Shown: positions 1 through 8,403, counted from the stretch's first letter. The stretch is 36,506 nt of DNA from Gemmatimonadaceae bacterium (GCA_014379205.1 JACMME010000102.1:1-36506), one strand, 5' to 3'. Numbers and translations are program-made. Notes: a model not told the origin generated them from the letters alone.

Positions 1-601
1 GCCCCAGGGCGGCAGGAAGCACCCCCAGCAGGAATACATTCAGATCAATACCACGGACATTCTTTTCATCTGCGGCGGTGCGTTCGACGGCCTCGAAAAA
101 ATCATTGAGGCCCGTACGGGACGCCGGCAGATCGGCTTCTCCAAGGAAGAGCTGAACAAGGGAAAGGACAAGAATATCGTAAAGAATCCTTTCGCCGAGG
201 TCGAGCCTGACGATCTGCTGCGCTACGGCCTGATTCCCGAGCTGGTAGGAAGGTTGCCGGTTTCAGTACCGCTCGAGACGCTCGACGAAGACTCGCTGGT
301 GAAAATCCTGAAGGAGCCGAAGAATGCTCTGGTAAAGCAGTACGCCAAACTCTTCGATCTGGAGGAAGTAAAGCTCACGTTCGAGGAGTCGGCGCTGCGT
401 GCGGTCGCTCGCAAGGCGCTCAAGCGAGGAACCGGCGCTCGCGGCCTGCGAGCTATCCTCGAAGACATCATGACGGAGATAATGTTCGATCTCCCTACCC
501 GCGACGACATCACGGAAGTGAAGATCACGGAGGCTTCCGTCCTCAACGGCACATCTCCAATGCTCGAAATCTCACCGAAGCGGAAGAAGAAGGAAGCGTA
601 A
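1..601 (+). CDS. clpX: ClpX, ATPase subunit of ClpXP protease (C-terminal part)
   Basis: This is the 3' part of clpX; its start lies left of the window and the reading frame is open from base 2. ClpX is the AAA+ unfoldase that recognises tagged proteins in the cytoplasm and feeds them to ClpP. The visible part begins in the large AAA domain ([16 protein letters not shown]) and runs through the family-typical stretch [12 protein letters not shown] into the small domain. That domain carries the sensor-2 motif [12 protein letters not shown], whose arginine senses bound nucleotide. The Walker A and B motifs and the zinc-binding N-domain are outside the window. A terminator follows 30 bases after the stop, so lon downstream is probably separately transcribed at least in part. 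ClpX identity is firm because the sensor-2 and [11 protein letters not shown]-like segments are diagnostic. Confidence 0.95.
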   Translation, partial: PQGGRKHPQQEYIQINTTDILFICGGAFDGLEKIIEARTGRRQIGFSKEELNKGKDKNIVKNPFAEVEPDDLLRYGLIPELVGRLPVSVPLETLDEDSLVKILKEPKNALVKQYAKLFDLEEVKLTFEESALRAVARKALKRGTGARGLRAILEDIMTEIMFDLPTRDDITEVKITEASVLNGTSPMLEISPKRKKKEA

Positions 602-603
602 GA

Positions 604-710
604 GCCGATTGCGGATTGCGGATTGCTGACTGGTCCCGGGTTACCGGGACCTTTTTGTTGCCCGCGCTGGATCGCAACAGCAGATCCGCAATCCGCAATC
701 CGCAATCGGC
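604..710. repeat. 21-bp perfect inverted repeat of heptamer units around a terminator
   Basis: The left arm (604-624) contains three head-to-tail heptamers of the type GATTGCG. The right arm (690-710) is its exact reverse complement, with three CCGCAAT units (686-706). The 65 bases between the arms contain the clpX terminator hairpin. Both arms lie in the clpX-lon gap, and the right arm ends 15 bases before the lon start codon. A transcript reading through the terminator could fold into a 21-bp stem just upstream of lon. Function is unknown. Confidence 0.85.
632..660 (+). terminator. Rho-independent terminator after clpX
   Basis: A perfect 8-bp stem, GGTCCCGG (632-639) and CCGGGACC (644-651), closes a 4-base loop and is followed directly by TTTTTGTT. 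It sits 30 bases after the clpX stop and in the right orientation to end the clpX transcript. Confidence 0.85.
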
Positions 711-725
711 GATTATCTTCCCCTC

Positions 726-3122
726 ATGTCTCTCTCCATAGCCCGCGACGAGGAATCGTTCACCATTGCCGACAGGCTTCCGGTGCTTCCACTCCGGGAT
801 GTCGTTGTTTTCCCATACGTGATCATCCCGCTTCTGGTGGGGCGAGCGGCTTCTCTCGCCGCGCTTGACGCTGCTTCCGAAGACCAATGGGTATTCCTCG
901 TCGCGCAGCGAAATGGCGAGGTGCAGGATCCCGCGTCCGGCGACCTTTTTCGGATCGGAGTCGTCGCGCGGATTCTTCAGCTTACGCGACTGCCAAACGG
1001 GACCAGCAAGGTTCTGGTGGAGGGCGTTGCTCGTGCTCGTGTGACGCGGTATTCAGCGACCGAACAGTATCTCCGCGCCGCGATTGCCCCAATGCCGCTC
1101 TCGTCCACGGCGCAGGAAAGCAACGATCGGGCGCGCGGACGGCGTGCCTTGTCGCTCTTCGAGGAGTACGCCGCATTGCACCGCCGCATTCCCGCAGAAG
1201 TCATAGGCATGGTGCAGGGACTCGAGTCCGAGGTTCAGCGCGCATATGCAATTGCGGCGCACGTCCTCGTCGGACTGGATCAACGCCAGGAGCTTCTCGA
1301 AAACTCTACCATCGCGGGGCTGGTAGAACGGGTGGCGGAACTGCTGCAGGGCGAAATTGAGATTCTTCGCCTCGAGCGAAAGATAGAGGACGACGTGCGG
1401 GGCACGCTTTTCCAGAATCAGCGGGAATTCTACCTGCAGGAGCAGCTGAAGGCGATTCACCGCGAGCTGGGTCAGGACGATGCCGATGATCTCGCCGAGC
1501 TCGCGGAGCTCATTGCCTCCAAACCGCTTCCAGACACGACCCGCGTGCGCGCAGAGCGTGAGCTGCGCAAGCTCAGACGCTCCTCCCCGCTCTCTCCGGA
1601 ATCGTCGGTTACCCGCAACTATCTGGAGTGGATGCTCGCGCTTCCGTGGAGCGAACGGTCCGACGACGTAATTGACGTCATGCACGCTCAGCACGTCCTG
1701 GACGAGGACCACTTCGGTCTTGAGGAAGTAAAGGACCGAATCCTGGACTACATCGCCACGCTTGCCGTCGTCGGCCGGCTGGAGGGGCCAATTCTCTGTC
1801 TGGTGGGTCCGCCGGGTGTCGGCAAGACGTCGCTCGGAAGATCCATCGCGCGCGCCCTCGGCAGACGGTTTGTTCGCATGTCGCTTGGTGGAGTGCGAGA
1901 TGAAGCGGAGATCCGTGGGCACCGCCGCACCTACATCGGTTCGATGCCGGGCCGGGTGCTCCAGGCAATGCGGCGCGCGGAGGTCATCAATCCCGTGCTC
2001 CTGCTCGACGAGGTGGACAAGATGGGACAGGACTGGCGTGGTGATCCCGCGGCGGCCCTTCTCGAGGTGCTTGACCCGGAACAAAACCGCACGTTCAGCG
2101 ATCATTATCTGGAAATGGACTACGACCTCTCGCAAGTGCTTTTCGTGACGACCGCGAACTCCCTGGCGACGATACCGGAGGCATTGCGTGACCGCATGGA
2201 AACCATCCGGCTTCCCGGATATCTGGATCACGAGAAACATGCAATCGCCAGGCAGTTTCTGATCCCGAAACAGTTCAAGCTGCACGGTATCGATCCCGCC
2301 CTCGTGACCCTGGATCAAGCTGCCTTAGCGGCTATCGTTCGCGGTTACACTCGCGAGGCGGGAGTCAGAGAGCTCGAGCGCCGAATTGCCCGAATCGCCC
2401 GAAAGCTTGCACGCCGCATGGCCTCCTCGCCTGGCTCGCCGCTCGACCTTACCAACATTGGCCCGAACGATCTGCACGGTTTGCTTGGTATAGTCCAGTA
2501 CGATCCGGATGACTGGTCTGTAGAGGATCGGGTCGGGGTGGCCAACGGACTTGCCTACACCCAGAGCGGTGGCGAGCTGCTTGAAATTGAAGTATCAAGT
2601 GTGCGCGGGCGCGGAAAACTTCAGCTTACCGGCACGCTCGGCGACGTGATGAAGGAGTCGGCCAGCGCCGCATTGAGCTTTACACGTGCACGAGCCCGGC
2701 ATCTGGGTGTTGATGCTGATTTTTACCGCACACGTGACATTCACGTGCACGTGCCGGCCGGAGCTACACCCAAGGACGGACCATCTGCCGGCATCGCAAT
2801 CGCTGTTGCTACCGTTAGCGCACTGACAGAAGTGCCAGTGCGCGGGGACATCGCCATGACCGGCGAGATCACGTTGCGCGGCCGCGTTCTGCCGATTGGC
2901 GGACTCAAGGAGAAGTCGGTGGCGGCGCTCAGATCCGGCGTGCGCGAAATCATCATGCCTGCCGCGAACGCCCGTGAGATAGAAGAGATGCCGGCTGAAG
3001 TACGCGCCTCTATGATTTTTCATCCGGTGTCGACGATGGATGAGGTGCTCGCCCTGGCACTCAGAATACCGGTTCCAGTGGAAGCCTCCGTTACCGCCGT
3101 TGCTGGAGCGCGAACGCATTGA
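726..3122 (+). CDS. lon: Lon ATP-dependent protease
   Basis: Lon is a homo-oligomeric cytoplasmic AAA+ serine protease that degrades misfolded and regulatory proteins. At 798 residues it is full length for LonA. The N-terminal substrate-binding domain starts near LPVLPLRDVVVFP (about residue 19). The AAA module has Walker A GPPGVGKT (361-368) and Walker B LLLDEVDK (425-432). The C-terminal protease domain has the catalytic serine in PKDGPSAG (S687) and the partner lysine in GGLKEK (K730), 43 residues apart as in E. coli Lon. The ATG at 726 has no obvious Shine-Dalgarno sequence, so translation may be leaderless or depend on structure in the repeat-containing leader. It overlaps engB by 4 bases. 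The clpX-lon-engB order resembles that of Bacillus. Confidence 0.97.
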   Translation: MSLSIARDEESFTIADRLPVLPLRDVVVFPYVIIPLLVGRAASLAALDAASEDQWVFLVAQRNGEVQDPASGDLFRIGVVARILQLTRLPNGTSKVLVEGVARARVTRYSATEQYLRAAIAPMPLSSTAQESNDRARGRRALSLFEEYAALHRRIPAEVIGMVQGLESEVQRAYAIAAHVLVGLDQRQELLENSTIAGLVERVAELLQGEIEILRLERKIEDDVRGTLFQNQREFYLQEQLKAIHRELGQDDADDLAELAELIASKPLPDTTRVRAERELRKLRRSSPLSPESSVTRNYLEWMLALPWSERSDDVIDVMHAQHVLDEDHFGLEEVKDRILDYIATLAVVGRLEGPILCLVGPPGVGKTSLGRSIARALGRRFVRMSLGGVRDEAEIRGHRRTYIGSMPGRVLQAMRRAEVINPVLLLDEVDKMGQDWRGDPAAALLEVLDPEQNRTFSDHYLEMDYDLSQVLFVTTANSLATIPEALRDRMETIRLPGYLDHEKHAIARQFLIPKQFKLHGIDPALVTLDQAALAAIVRGYTREAGVRELERRIARIARKLARRMASSPGSPLDLTNIGPNDLHGLLGIVQYDPDDWSVEDRVGVANGLAYTQSGGELLEIEVSSVRGRGKLQLTGTLGDVMKESASAALSFTRARARHLGVDADFYRTRDIHVHVPAGATPKDGPSAGIAIAVATVSALTEVPVRGDIAMTGEITLRGRVLPIGGLKEKSVAALRSGVREIIMPAANAREIEEMPAEVRASMIFHPVSTMDEVLALALRIPVPVEASVTAVAGARTH

Positions 3123-3751
3123 GCCTTGAAACGCATAGCGCCGACCCGCTTGTAATCCGGCGCCTGGAATTCCTCGGCGGCATGGCTTCGGCTGATGGCT
3201 GGCGGCCTGAGCCCGATTTGCCCGAGGTTGCTTTCGGAGGACGCTCGAACGTCGGTAAGTCTTCCCTCATCAATCGCCTGTTGCGCAGGAAGTCGTTCGC
3301 CCGAGTGAGCCAGTATCCCGGTAAGACCGCGGAGATCAATTTTTATCGGGTCAACGACGAGTTTCTGTTGACTGATCTGCCGGGCTATGGATACGCGCGC
3401 GTCTCCAAGGAGATGCGCTTACGTTGGGCCACTCTAATCGAGGGCTACCTCCGAACGAGCGCGATGTTGCGGGGCATCGTTCAACTCATCGACGCGCGGC
3501 ACCCCCCGTCCGACAGCGATCATGAGATGTTCGCATTTCTGGCAGACATTGGCTTGCCGACGATTGTTGCCCTCACGAAAGCGGACAAGGTCAAGAACGC
3601 CGACCTTTCAAAGCATGTCGTCGCGGCGGCACGCGACCTCGGACTGGATCAGGACCAGCTTATACCTTTCAGCGCAATCACAGGAACGGGCAGAGACGAG
3701 CTTGCCGAAGCGATCGTCGCCCTTCTCGCGCAACCATCCTGGAGAACATGA
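3119..3751 (+). CDS. engB: EngB/YsxC ribosome-biogenesis GTPase
   Basis: EngB is a small TRAFAC-class GTPase needed for late assembly of the large ribosomal subunit. The 210-residue protein shows G1 GRSNVGKSS (41-49), G2 threonine in PGKT (T70), G3 DLPGYGYA (86-93), G4 TKAD (153-156) and a serine-containing G5 (FSAITGTG). The start is a TTG inside a TTGA overlap with the lon stop. It is preferred over the ATG at 3182 because the family's N-terminal strand (IRRLEFLGGMAS) lies upstream of that ATG. Expression is therefore likely coupled to lon. The stop overlaps the next gene through ATGA. Confidence 0.95.
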   Translation: MSLETHSADPLVIRRLEFLGGMASADGWRPEPDLPEVAFGGRSNVGKSSLINRLLRRKSFARVSQYPGKTAEINFYRVNDEFLLTDLPGYGYARVSKEMRLRWATLIEGYLRTSAMLRGIVQLIDARHPPSDSDHEMFAFLADIGLPTIVALTKADKVKNADLSKHVVAAARDLGLDQDQLIPFSAITGTGRDELAEAIVALLAQPSWRT

Positions 3752-4416
3752 CCGTATACTATGGAATCATGGGTGCTGCGTTTGCCGCAGTGATTGCGGC
3801 ATGCGGTTCGGCACCGCAGCAGGGTGCTGATACGCCGCCACCAGCGCCATCGGCCGAGGGGAGGGCAACTCTCGATACAGCGACCTCCAACCTCGTTCCC
3901 CCGGGCTACGGTGCCCTGCGCCAGGATGAGATTGCGATCCGTTTCACCTTCCCGGCCATGCAGGTTCGCGTTCTGCCTCTGGACGAGTCAGTTATCCGGC
4001 TGCTCGCCCCTGACTCCTATCGCGCGCTCAGGGACCTTCACGAAGGACAAAAGGACGCCATAGCGGTCATGGCTCAGAGGCATAACCTGCGCCGGCCGAG
4101 CCTTTGGTACATTTCCTACTTTGGTCTGGAGCCGGAAGCGCGCTTCAGTCCCATGGAGGTTCTTATAACGGCTGGCGGCCGCGATTTCCGACCGCTGGAG
4201 CTCATTCCGCTCACGTCGGGGTTCGGCGAGCAACGGCTGCGCCAGCGTGAGACGCACAGCGCGATATTTGTTTTTGATGGGGCGATTGATGTATCGCAGC
4301 CGCTGACTGTGACCGTGGAGGGAGAACAGAATGGCAGTTGGGGCTCGACTCTCCGAAACATTGAGCGAGAGCGATCACGGGCCCGGTCGCGGGCTGCCGC
4401 GGAGGGAAAGCCTTAA
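3748..4416 (+). CDS. Predicted lipoprotein of unknown function
   Basis: I do not recognise this 222-residue protein. Its N-terminus is a short hydrophobic segment ending in IAAC (residues 16-19), which fits a lipobox with Cys19 as the lipidated residue; the usual basic residues before the hydrophobic core are missing. A proline-rich linker (about 27-36) follows, as is common after lipidation sites. The rest is a mixed alpha/beta-looking domain with an Arg-rich tail. The start ATG overlaps the engB stop (ATGA), so it is probably co-translated with engB. An alternative start at 3769 would shorten the signal peptide by 7 residues. Location is inferred to be an outer or inner membrane periplasmic face. 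Confidence 0.7.
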   Translation: MTVYYGIMGAAFAAVIAACGSAPQQGADTPPPAPSAEGRATLDTATSNLVPPGYGALRQDEIAIRFTFPAMQVRVLPLDESVIRLLAPDSYRALRDLHEGQKDAIAVMAQRHNLRRPSLWYISYFGLEPEARFSPMEVLITAGGRDFRPLELIPLTSGFGEQRLRQRETHSAIFVFDGAIDVSQPLTVTVEGEQNGSWGSTLRNIERERSRARSRAAAEGKP

Positions 4417-4507
4417 CTGGTCCGCTCCGCTAATACGCCAGCATTCAAGTCCGATGCATGCCGTCGAATCTCTTCGCAAATGCCTGTTCCGCCATCTCCG
4501 CAAGGCA

Positions 4508-4703
4508 AGCATCAATGACGAAGGGTTATACGTATGCTTCGGATGGGGCCGGATCAAACGGATCGTTCCGCGGGTGCGAAGAGCTACGTCACCGAAACGA
4601 GTTGATCCGATTAATCCGTTCCATCCGATGCATCCGGTCGAACCTTTGAACCTTGATGCTCGGTTGCGGCATTTCTCCGGGCCAGCATCGATGACGAAGG
4701 GTT
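4508..4703. repeat. Pair of 20-bp direct repeats (one mismatch)
   Basis: The repeat units are 4508-4527 and 4684-4703, both ending in ATGACGAAGGGTT. The preceding 20-25 bases also look related (TTCCGCCATCTCCG against TTGCGGCATTTCTCCG). The copies are 156 bases apart and flank the 9-base periodic stretch. Confidence 0.7.
4605..4658. repeat. Short degenerate array with a 9-base period
   Basis: Units begin at 4605, 4614, 4623, 4632, 4641 and 4650. The first four share ATCCG followed by four variable bases; the last two drift to AACCTTTGA and ACCTTGATG. No reading frame with gene-like features uses it. Confidence 0.65.
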
Positions 4704-4754
4704 TAATCGAGGAGTATCTCGCTTTCTCGGCCTATTCAGCTCTGGAGCAACAAA

Positions 4755-5597
4755 ATGGCTTTCCTCCCACTGCGCCAGCTCCCCCTTTCACCATCCGCGT
4801 CGGTCCTGGATGCCTGGCTGGAGAAGCTCGCCGATGCGCTTGCTGATAACACCGTCGACCGGTCATTGGTTTGCCGAACGACCCTTTGCGAGATCGCCTA
4901 TCCGGCATACGCTTCCAACTGGGAAACTGCGATCGAGGATAGCGGTCTTCCGCTCGGGACGCGCGTCGGCCTGCTAGCGCTTGACCCGCGCAACGTAACT
5001 TTGGAGCCGGAATATTACGCAGAGTGCGACGACGTTCGGTTTCAGAAAGTCAAGCCGCTCTTGTGGCTGTGGTATTCCTTCGACAGGACGGTAATGGGCG
5101 GACAGAATGTCGACGCAGGGGTTCGGCTGCGTCGAATGCTTGCTCCGCTGATCTTCAAGCGGTGCGGGCGCAACTTCAAGGCGTTCCAGCACGTCGAGTT
5201 CAGCTTCGGCTACAACCTCGAGGTTGGCGATGACGTCGTCATTCATCGCCACGTTCTCCTGGACGACCGCGGCGGGATACTGCTGGGTAACAAAGTCTCG
5301 GTGAGTGACTATGCCAATATCTACAGCCACACGCACAGCATTGTTGATCAGCGCGAAGTGACCAATGTGCAGACTGTCATCGAGGACGGCGTTCGGATAA
5401 CGTATCACGCTACCGTTCTCGCAGGGGTTCATGCCGGCACGCAGGGAATGATCGGCGCCATGGCCGTTGCGACCAAGAACGTGCGCCCGTACCACGTGAA
5501 CGTTGGTATTCCCGCAAAGAGCATCACCGTAAAGCCAAACGCGCCGACTCCAAGCGATATTTTATCGACGAGTCAGAGAGTAGCGCATGAAAAATGA
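4755..5597 (+). CDS. Left-handed beta-helix (hexapeptide) acyltransferase
   Basis: A 280-residue protein whose C-terminal half (about 140-260) has the imperfect hexapeptide periodicity of the LbH acyl/acetyltransferases, for example VGDDVVIHRHVLLD, LGNKVSVSDYANIYSHTHS and the closing NVGIPAKSITVKP. The histidines in YSHTHS are likely catalytic, transferring an acyl group from acyl-CoA to a hydroxyl of a sugar or similar acceptor. The N-terminal about 130 residues are not recognised; a WLWYSF segment could contact the membrane. The ATG at 4755 has GGAG about 8 bases upstream. The gene stands alone on this strand, next to repeats. Substrate is unknown; envelope or polysaccharide decoration is an inference from the genes further along. 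Confidence 0.8.
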   Translation: MAFLPLRQLPLSPSASVLDAWLEKLADALADNTVDRSLVCRTTLCEIAYPAYASNWETAIEDSGLPLGTRVGLLALDPRNVTLEPEYYAECDDVRFQKVKPLLWLWYSFDRTVMGGQNVDAGVRLRRMLAPLIFKRCGRNFKAFQHVEFSFGYNLEVGDDVVIHRHVLLDDRGGILLGNKVSVSDYANIYSHTHSIVDQREVTNVQTVIEDGVRITYHATVLAGVHAGTQGMIGAMAVATKNVRPYHVNVGIPAKSITVKPNAPTPSDILSTSQRVAHEK

Positions 5598-5721
5598 GTT
5601 CGCAGCTCGCAGTTCGTAGTTCGTAGTTCGCAGTTCGCAGTTCGTAGTTCGTAGTTCGCAGTTCGTAGTTCGCATTCGCAGTTCGCATTCGCAGTTCGTA
5701 GTTCGTAGTTCTCAGTTCGCA
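5598..5721. repeat. Degenerate heptamer tandem array filling a convergent intergenic gap
   Basis: The array has 18 units, 16 of seven bases and two shortened to six (TTCGCA). Nearly all are GTTCGCA or GTTCGTA; one is GCTCGCA and one GTTCTCA. It starts on the base after the acyltransferase stop. It ends at 5721, and a partial unit GTTA (5722-5725) supplies the stop codon of the converging Nudix gene. The two unit types are interspersed rather than grouped. The array leaves no room for a conventional terminator. Confidence 0.92.
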
Positions 5722-5722
5722 G

Positions 5723-6190
5723 TTACATGTCTACCCGCAAAACGTCCTCCACTACTCCAGCATCACCGGTACGCAGCAGAAATGCGATCTCCTCAAGGGC
5801 GACGCGTGAACGCGGCCAGTTGTATCTGCCGGTCGCATCTGGGACCGACAACCATTCCGAGGCTTTATGTTCGGGGCCAAGTGCCACGCTCGAGCTGCCC
5901 TCGACGACTGCCGCGAAAACAACTCCGAGCATGATCGTGGTGAGCTTGTGCAGGTAGAAGGGCTGTACGGTAATGGAGTACAATCGCTCAATCTCGAGAC
6001 CGGTCTCCTCGCGCACTTCGCGTCTCGCGGCGTCCTCGGGCCGCTCTCCCGTCTCCACCCGTCCATGCACCGTCTCCCAGGAATTTGTGCAGCGGGTGCC
6101 GGGCCCGCGCTGTAGAACCAGAACTTGCCAATCATCTCGCACGCGTCGCAGCACATAAACGTCCACTACGCCGGCGGAGACCGACGTCAC
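5723..6190 (-). CDS. Nudix hydrolase
   Basis: A 155-residue Nudix-fold pyrophosphohydrolase. The complete Nudix box is present: the glycine opening GRVETGE is followed by seven residues and then REVREETGL, matching G-x5-E-x7-REUxEExGU. The acidic residues of this box bind the Mg2+ that cleaves nucleoside diphosphate-X substrates. QRGPGTRCTNSWETVHG upstream of the box resembles NTP/dNTP pyrophosphatase members of the MutT/NudB type, but the substrate cannot be read from sequence. The start overlaps the stop of the upstream secretion ATPase (ATGA), so it is translationally coupled to it. Its stop codon is part of the heptamer array. Confidence 0.88.
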   Translation of the reverse strand: MTSVSAGVVDVYVLRRVRDDWQVLVLQRGPGTRCTNSWETVHGRVETGERPEDAARREVREETGLEIERLYSITVQPFYLHKLTTIMLGVVFAAVVEGSSSVALGPEHKASEWLSVPDATGRYNWPRSRVALEEIAFLLRTGDAGVVEDVLRVDM

Positions 6191-8403
6191 CGCCGCTGCA
6201 CCAGCGCTCGTATACGGGCAGTGAGTGCTCGAGCGCGAAAGGGCTTGGTTAGGTAGTCGTCCGCACCAGCTTCGAAGACCTTCACCTCGCTCTCCTCATC
6301 GCCTCGCGCAGTGAGCACGAGGACGCGCGTGGTCGCGGTCCCTGGACGCGCTCGCAGTCTGCGGAGCACCTCGTACCCATCGATATCTGGAAGATTCAGG
6401 TCGAGAACGACGAGATCCGGCGCGCTTCGGTCTATTTCCGCGAGGGCGTGTGCACCGTTGGCCGCCTCGAGAATGGTAAATCCTTCGCGCTCGAGCACGT
6501 CGCGGAGCACTCGACGAAGCGGCTCCTCATCCTCGACTAGCAGCACCGAGGGAAAGCCTTCTGCAGGCGTTTCTCCGGGCACCAGGTTTTCTATGAGCTC
6601 GAATGCCTGGCCCGTCGGCCTTGGAGCCAACTTGGGAAGGGCATCAACCTCCGGCGAGATTAGCTTTCGGGCCGGCGCTTTAGTGACGGAAGCGGGCTTA
6701 TCCGGCGCAGCCCGTCGGTCAATCGGGATGTCCAGAACGCGAAGCACTTCGTCCAGGCTCGTGTTGCCAATCAGAACGTGCCCGATCCCGGAATCCCACA
6801 GCGACTTCATCCCATTCGCGCGCGCAGCCTCGGCGATGCGCTCCGATGGCTCGCCTGCGCTAATGCGGCGCTCGACGTCGCGCGAGACCATAAGGATCTC
6901 AACCACCGCCACGCGTCCCCGATATCCCGTAGTCGCGCACTCAACGCACCCAACCGGACGGTAGTGCAACGAGCCTTCGGGAAGCCACTGCCGCAGGCGT
7001 TCCGGAATTTCGTCAGTCGCGGGCTCGCGACATGCTTGGCACAAGCGTCTTAAAAGCCGCTGTGCAATGATCCCCTTGAGAGCGGCAGCAATCTTGTACG
7101 CGTCCACGCCAATGTCGGAGAGCCGGGTAATGGAGCTAGCCGCGTCTATGGTATGGAGAGTGGAGAGAACCAGGTGACCGGTCAGCGAGGCCTGTACGGC
7201 TATCGATGCCGTATCACGATCGCGAATCTCACCGACCAGGACGACGTCCGGATCCTGCCGCAGGATGGACCGAAGTGCTGTAGCGAAAGTCAGGTTGGCT
7301 TTCTCATGCACCTGAACCTGGACGATACCGGCGATTCGATACTCGACCGGATCCTCGACTGTAATGATGTTCACACCTCTTGCCTGTATTGACTTGAGCG
7401 CCGAATACAGCGTGGTGGTTTTTCCCGAGCCCGTTGGCCCGGTAACCAGTATGAAGCCTTCGCGTGACTGCAGAAGCTCGTTGATCCGCTCCAGTTCCTC
7501 GGGATGCAGTCCCATTCGTTCAAGTGACAGGACCATCCCGCGCGAATCGAGGATTCGGATTACGATCTTCTCACCGTGGGCCGCAGGGAGAGTCGAGATT
7601 CTGAGGTCCACCGGCATCTGATTGATGGCGACTCGTGCACGCCCGTCCTGGGGGCGTAGCCTATCCGCGATGTCGAGGCCGGACATGATCTTGATGCGCG
7701 AAACCAGAGGCACGCCGATAGCGCGCGGGAAGGCCATTACCTGACGGAGGACGCCGTCAATACGGTACCGGATCGTGACTTCGTTCTCCTCGGTCTCGAT
7801 ATGGATGTCGCTCGCCCGCGTTGTGATTCCTTCGGCGAGTATGAAGTCCACGAGCCTCGTGATCGGTCGTTCGGATACGCTGTCCGCGGAGAGATCCAGT
7901 TCCGCCGCGTTGGCGCTCGCGTCCATGCTCTCAATTTCATAATCAGCGTTGACACCCTCGAGGATGCGCTCGACCACGTTCTCCGGCCGATAGAGCTCAT
8001 CGATTCGCTGCGTAAGCCGCGATGGCGCGGCGAGCTGCATTTTGAGGGTTCGGCCGGTCGCGAACGCGATTGCCCGTTCGGCGTCGAGATCATTGGGATT
8101 CGAGGCGGCAATCTCCAGAACCGTTTCTGTTGCCGAAAGCGGTACGATGCGATACTTCCGGGCGAGTTGCTCCGGCACAAGATCACGCGACTGCGCGGAC
8201 ACCGAGTCGAGATTGGCGATGCGCATGTTGAATTTGGCCGACAGGGTGGCCAGAATCTTGTCGTCGCTGATCAGGCCACGGCGAACAGCTTCCTCCCAGT
8301 AGCTATCGGGCGAGGCGTCCGTCAGCAGCGCCACATCCTCTCGTGGAATGAGAGCGCTGAGGGTGGGTAGTAGCCACTCGTCGCGGGGGCGTCTCTTGGC
8401 CAT
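6187..8403 (-). CDS. GspE/PilB-family secretion ATPase fused to a receiver domain
   Basis: A 738-residue protein. The N-terminal 30-140 region matches the GspE/MshE N-terminal domain. The ATPase core has Walker A GPTGSGKT (322-329), the Walker B region DVVLVGE (386-392) and the two CxxC pairs of the zinc-binding C-domain (C455/C458 and C486/C489). After a linker (about 565-617) a response-regulator receiver domain follows, with acidic residues 624-626, phospho-acceptor D668, T698 and K720 all conserved. Such ATPases power type II secretion or type IV pilus assembly at the inner membrane. The fused receiver suggests control by a histidine kinase. No other pilus or secretion gene is nearby, so the machine it serves is unknown. 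The ATG at 8403 opens a two-gene operon with the Nudix hydrolase. Confidence 0.9.
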   Translation of the reverse strand: MAKRRPRDEWLLPTLSALIPREDVALLTDASPDSYWEEAVRRGLISDDKILATLSAKFNMRIANLDSVSAQSRDLVPEQLARKYRIVPLSATETVLEIAASNPNDLDAERAIAFATGRTLKMQLAAPSRLTQRIDELYRPENVVERILEGVNADYEIESMDASANAAELDLSADSVSERPITRLVDFILAEGITTRASDIHIETEENEVTIRYRIDGVLRQVMAFPRAIGVPLVSRIKIMSGLDIADRLRPQDGRARVAINQMPVDLRISTLPAAHGEKIVIRILDSRGMVLSLERMGLHPEELERINELLQSREGFILVTGPTGSGKTTTLYSALKSIQARGVNIITVEDPVEYRIAGIVQVQVHEKANLTFATALRSILRQDPDVVLVGEIRDRDTASIAVQASLTGHLVLSTLHTIDAASSITRLSDIGVDAYKIAAALKGIIAQRLLRRLCQACREPATDEIPERLRQWLPEGSLHYRPVGCVECATTGYRGRVAVVEILMVSRDVERRISAGEPSERIAEAARANGMKSLWDSGIGHVLIGNTSLDEVLRVLDIPIDRRAAPDKPASVTKAPARKLISPEVDALPKLAPRPTGQAFELIENLVPGETPAEGFPSVLLVEDEEPLRRVLRDVLEREGFTILEAANGAHALAEIDRSAPDLVVLDLNLPDIDGYEVLRRLRARPGTATTRVLVLTARGDEESEVKVFEAGADDYLTKPFRARALTARIRALVQRR

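Larger units (their letters stand above)
4417..4754. other. 338-bp gene-poor spacer with several small repeats
   Basis: No convincing coding region was found here. Two related segments are present: a 20-base core at 4508-4527 recurs at 4684-4703 with one mismatch, and similarity appears to extend upstream of both. Between them is a short array with 9-base periodicity (4605-4658). No clear terminator for the upstream operon was seen. A promoter for the acyltransferase gene presumably lies in the last part, but no consensus stood out. Confidence 0.6.

Noticed and set aside
1053-2318. 421-codon open frame antisense to lon
   Set aside because: It lies entirely within the well-supported lon gene, and its translation shows no domain.
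5598-5721. Possible CRISPR array
   Set aside because: Units are 7 bases with no spacers, and no cas genes are near.
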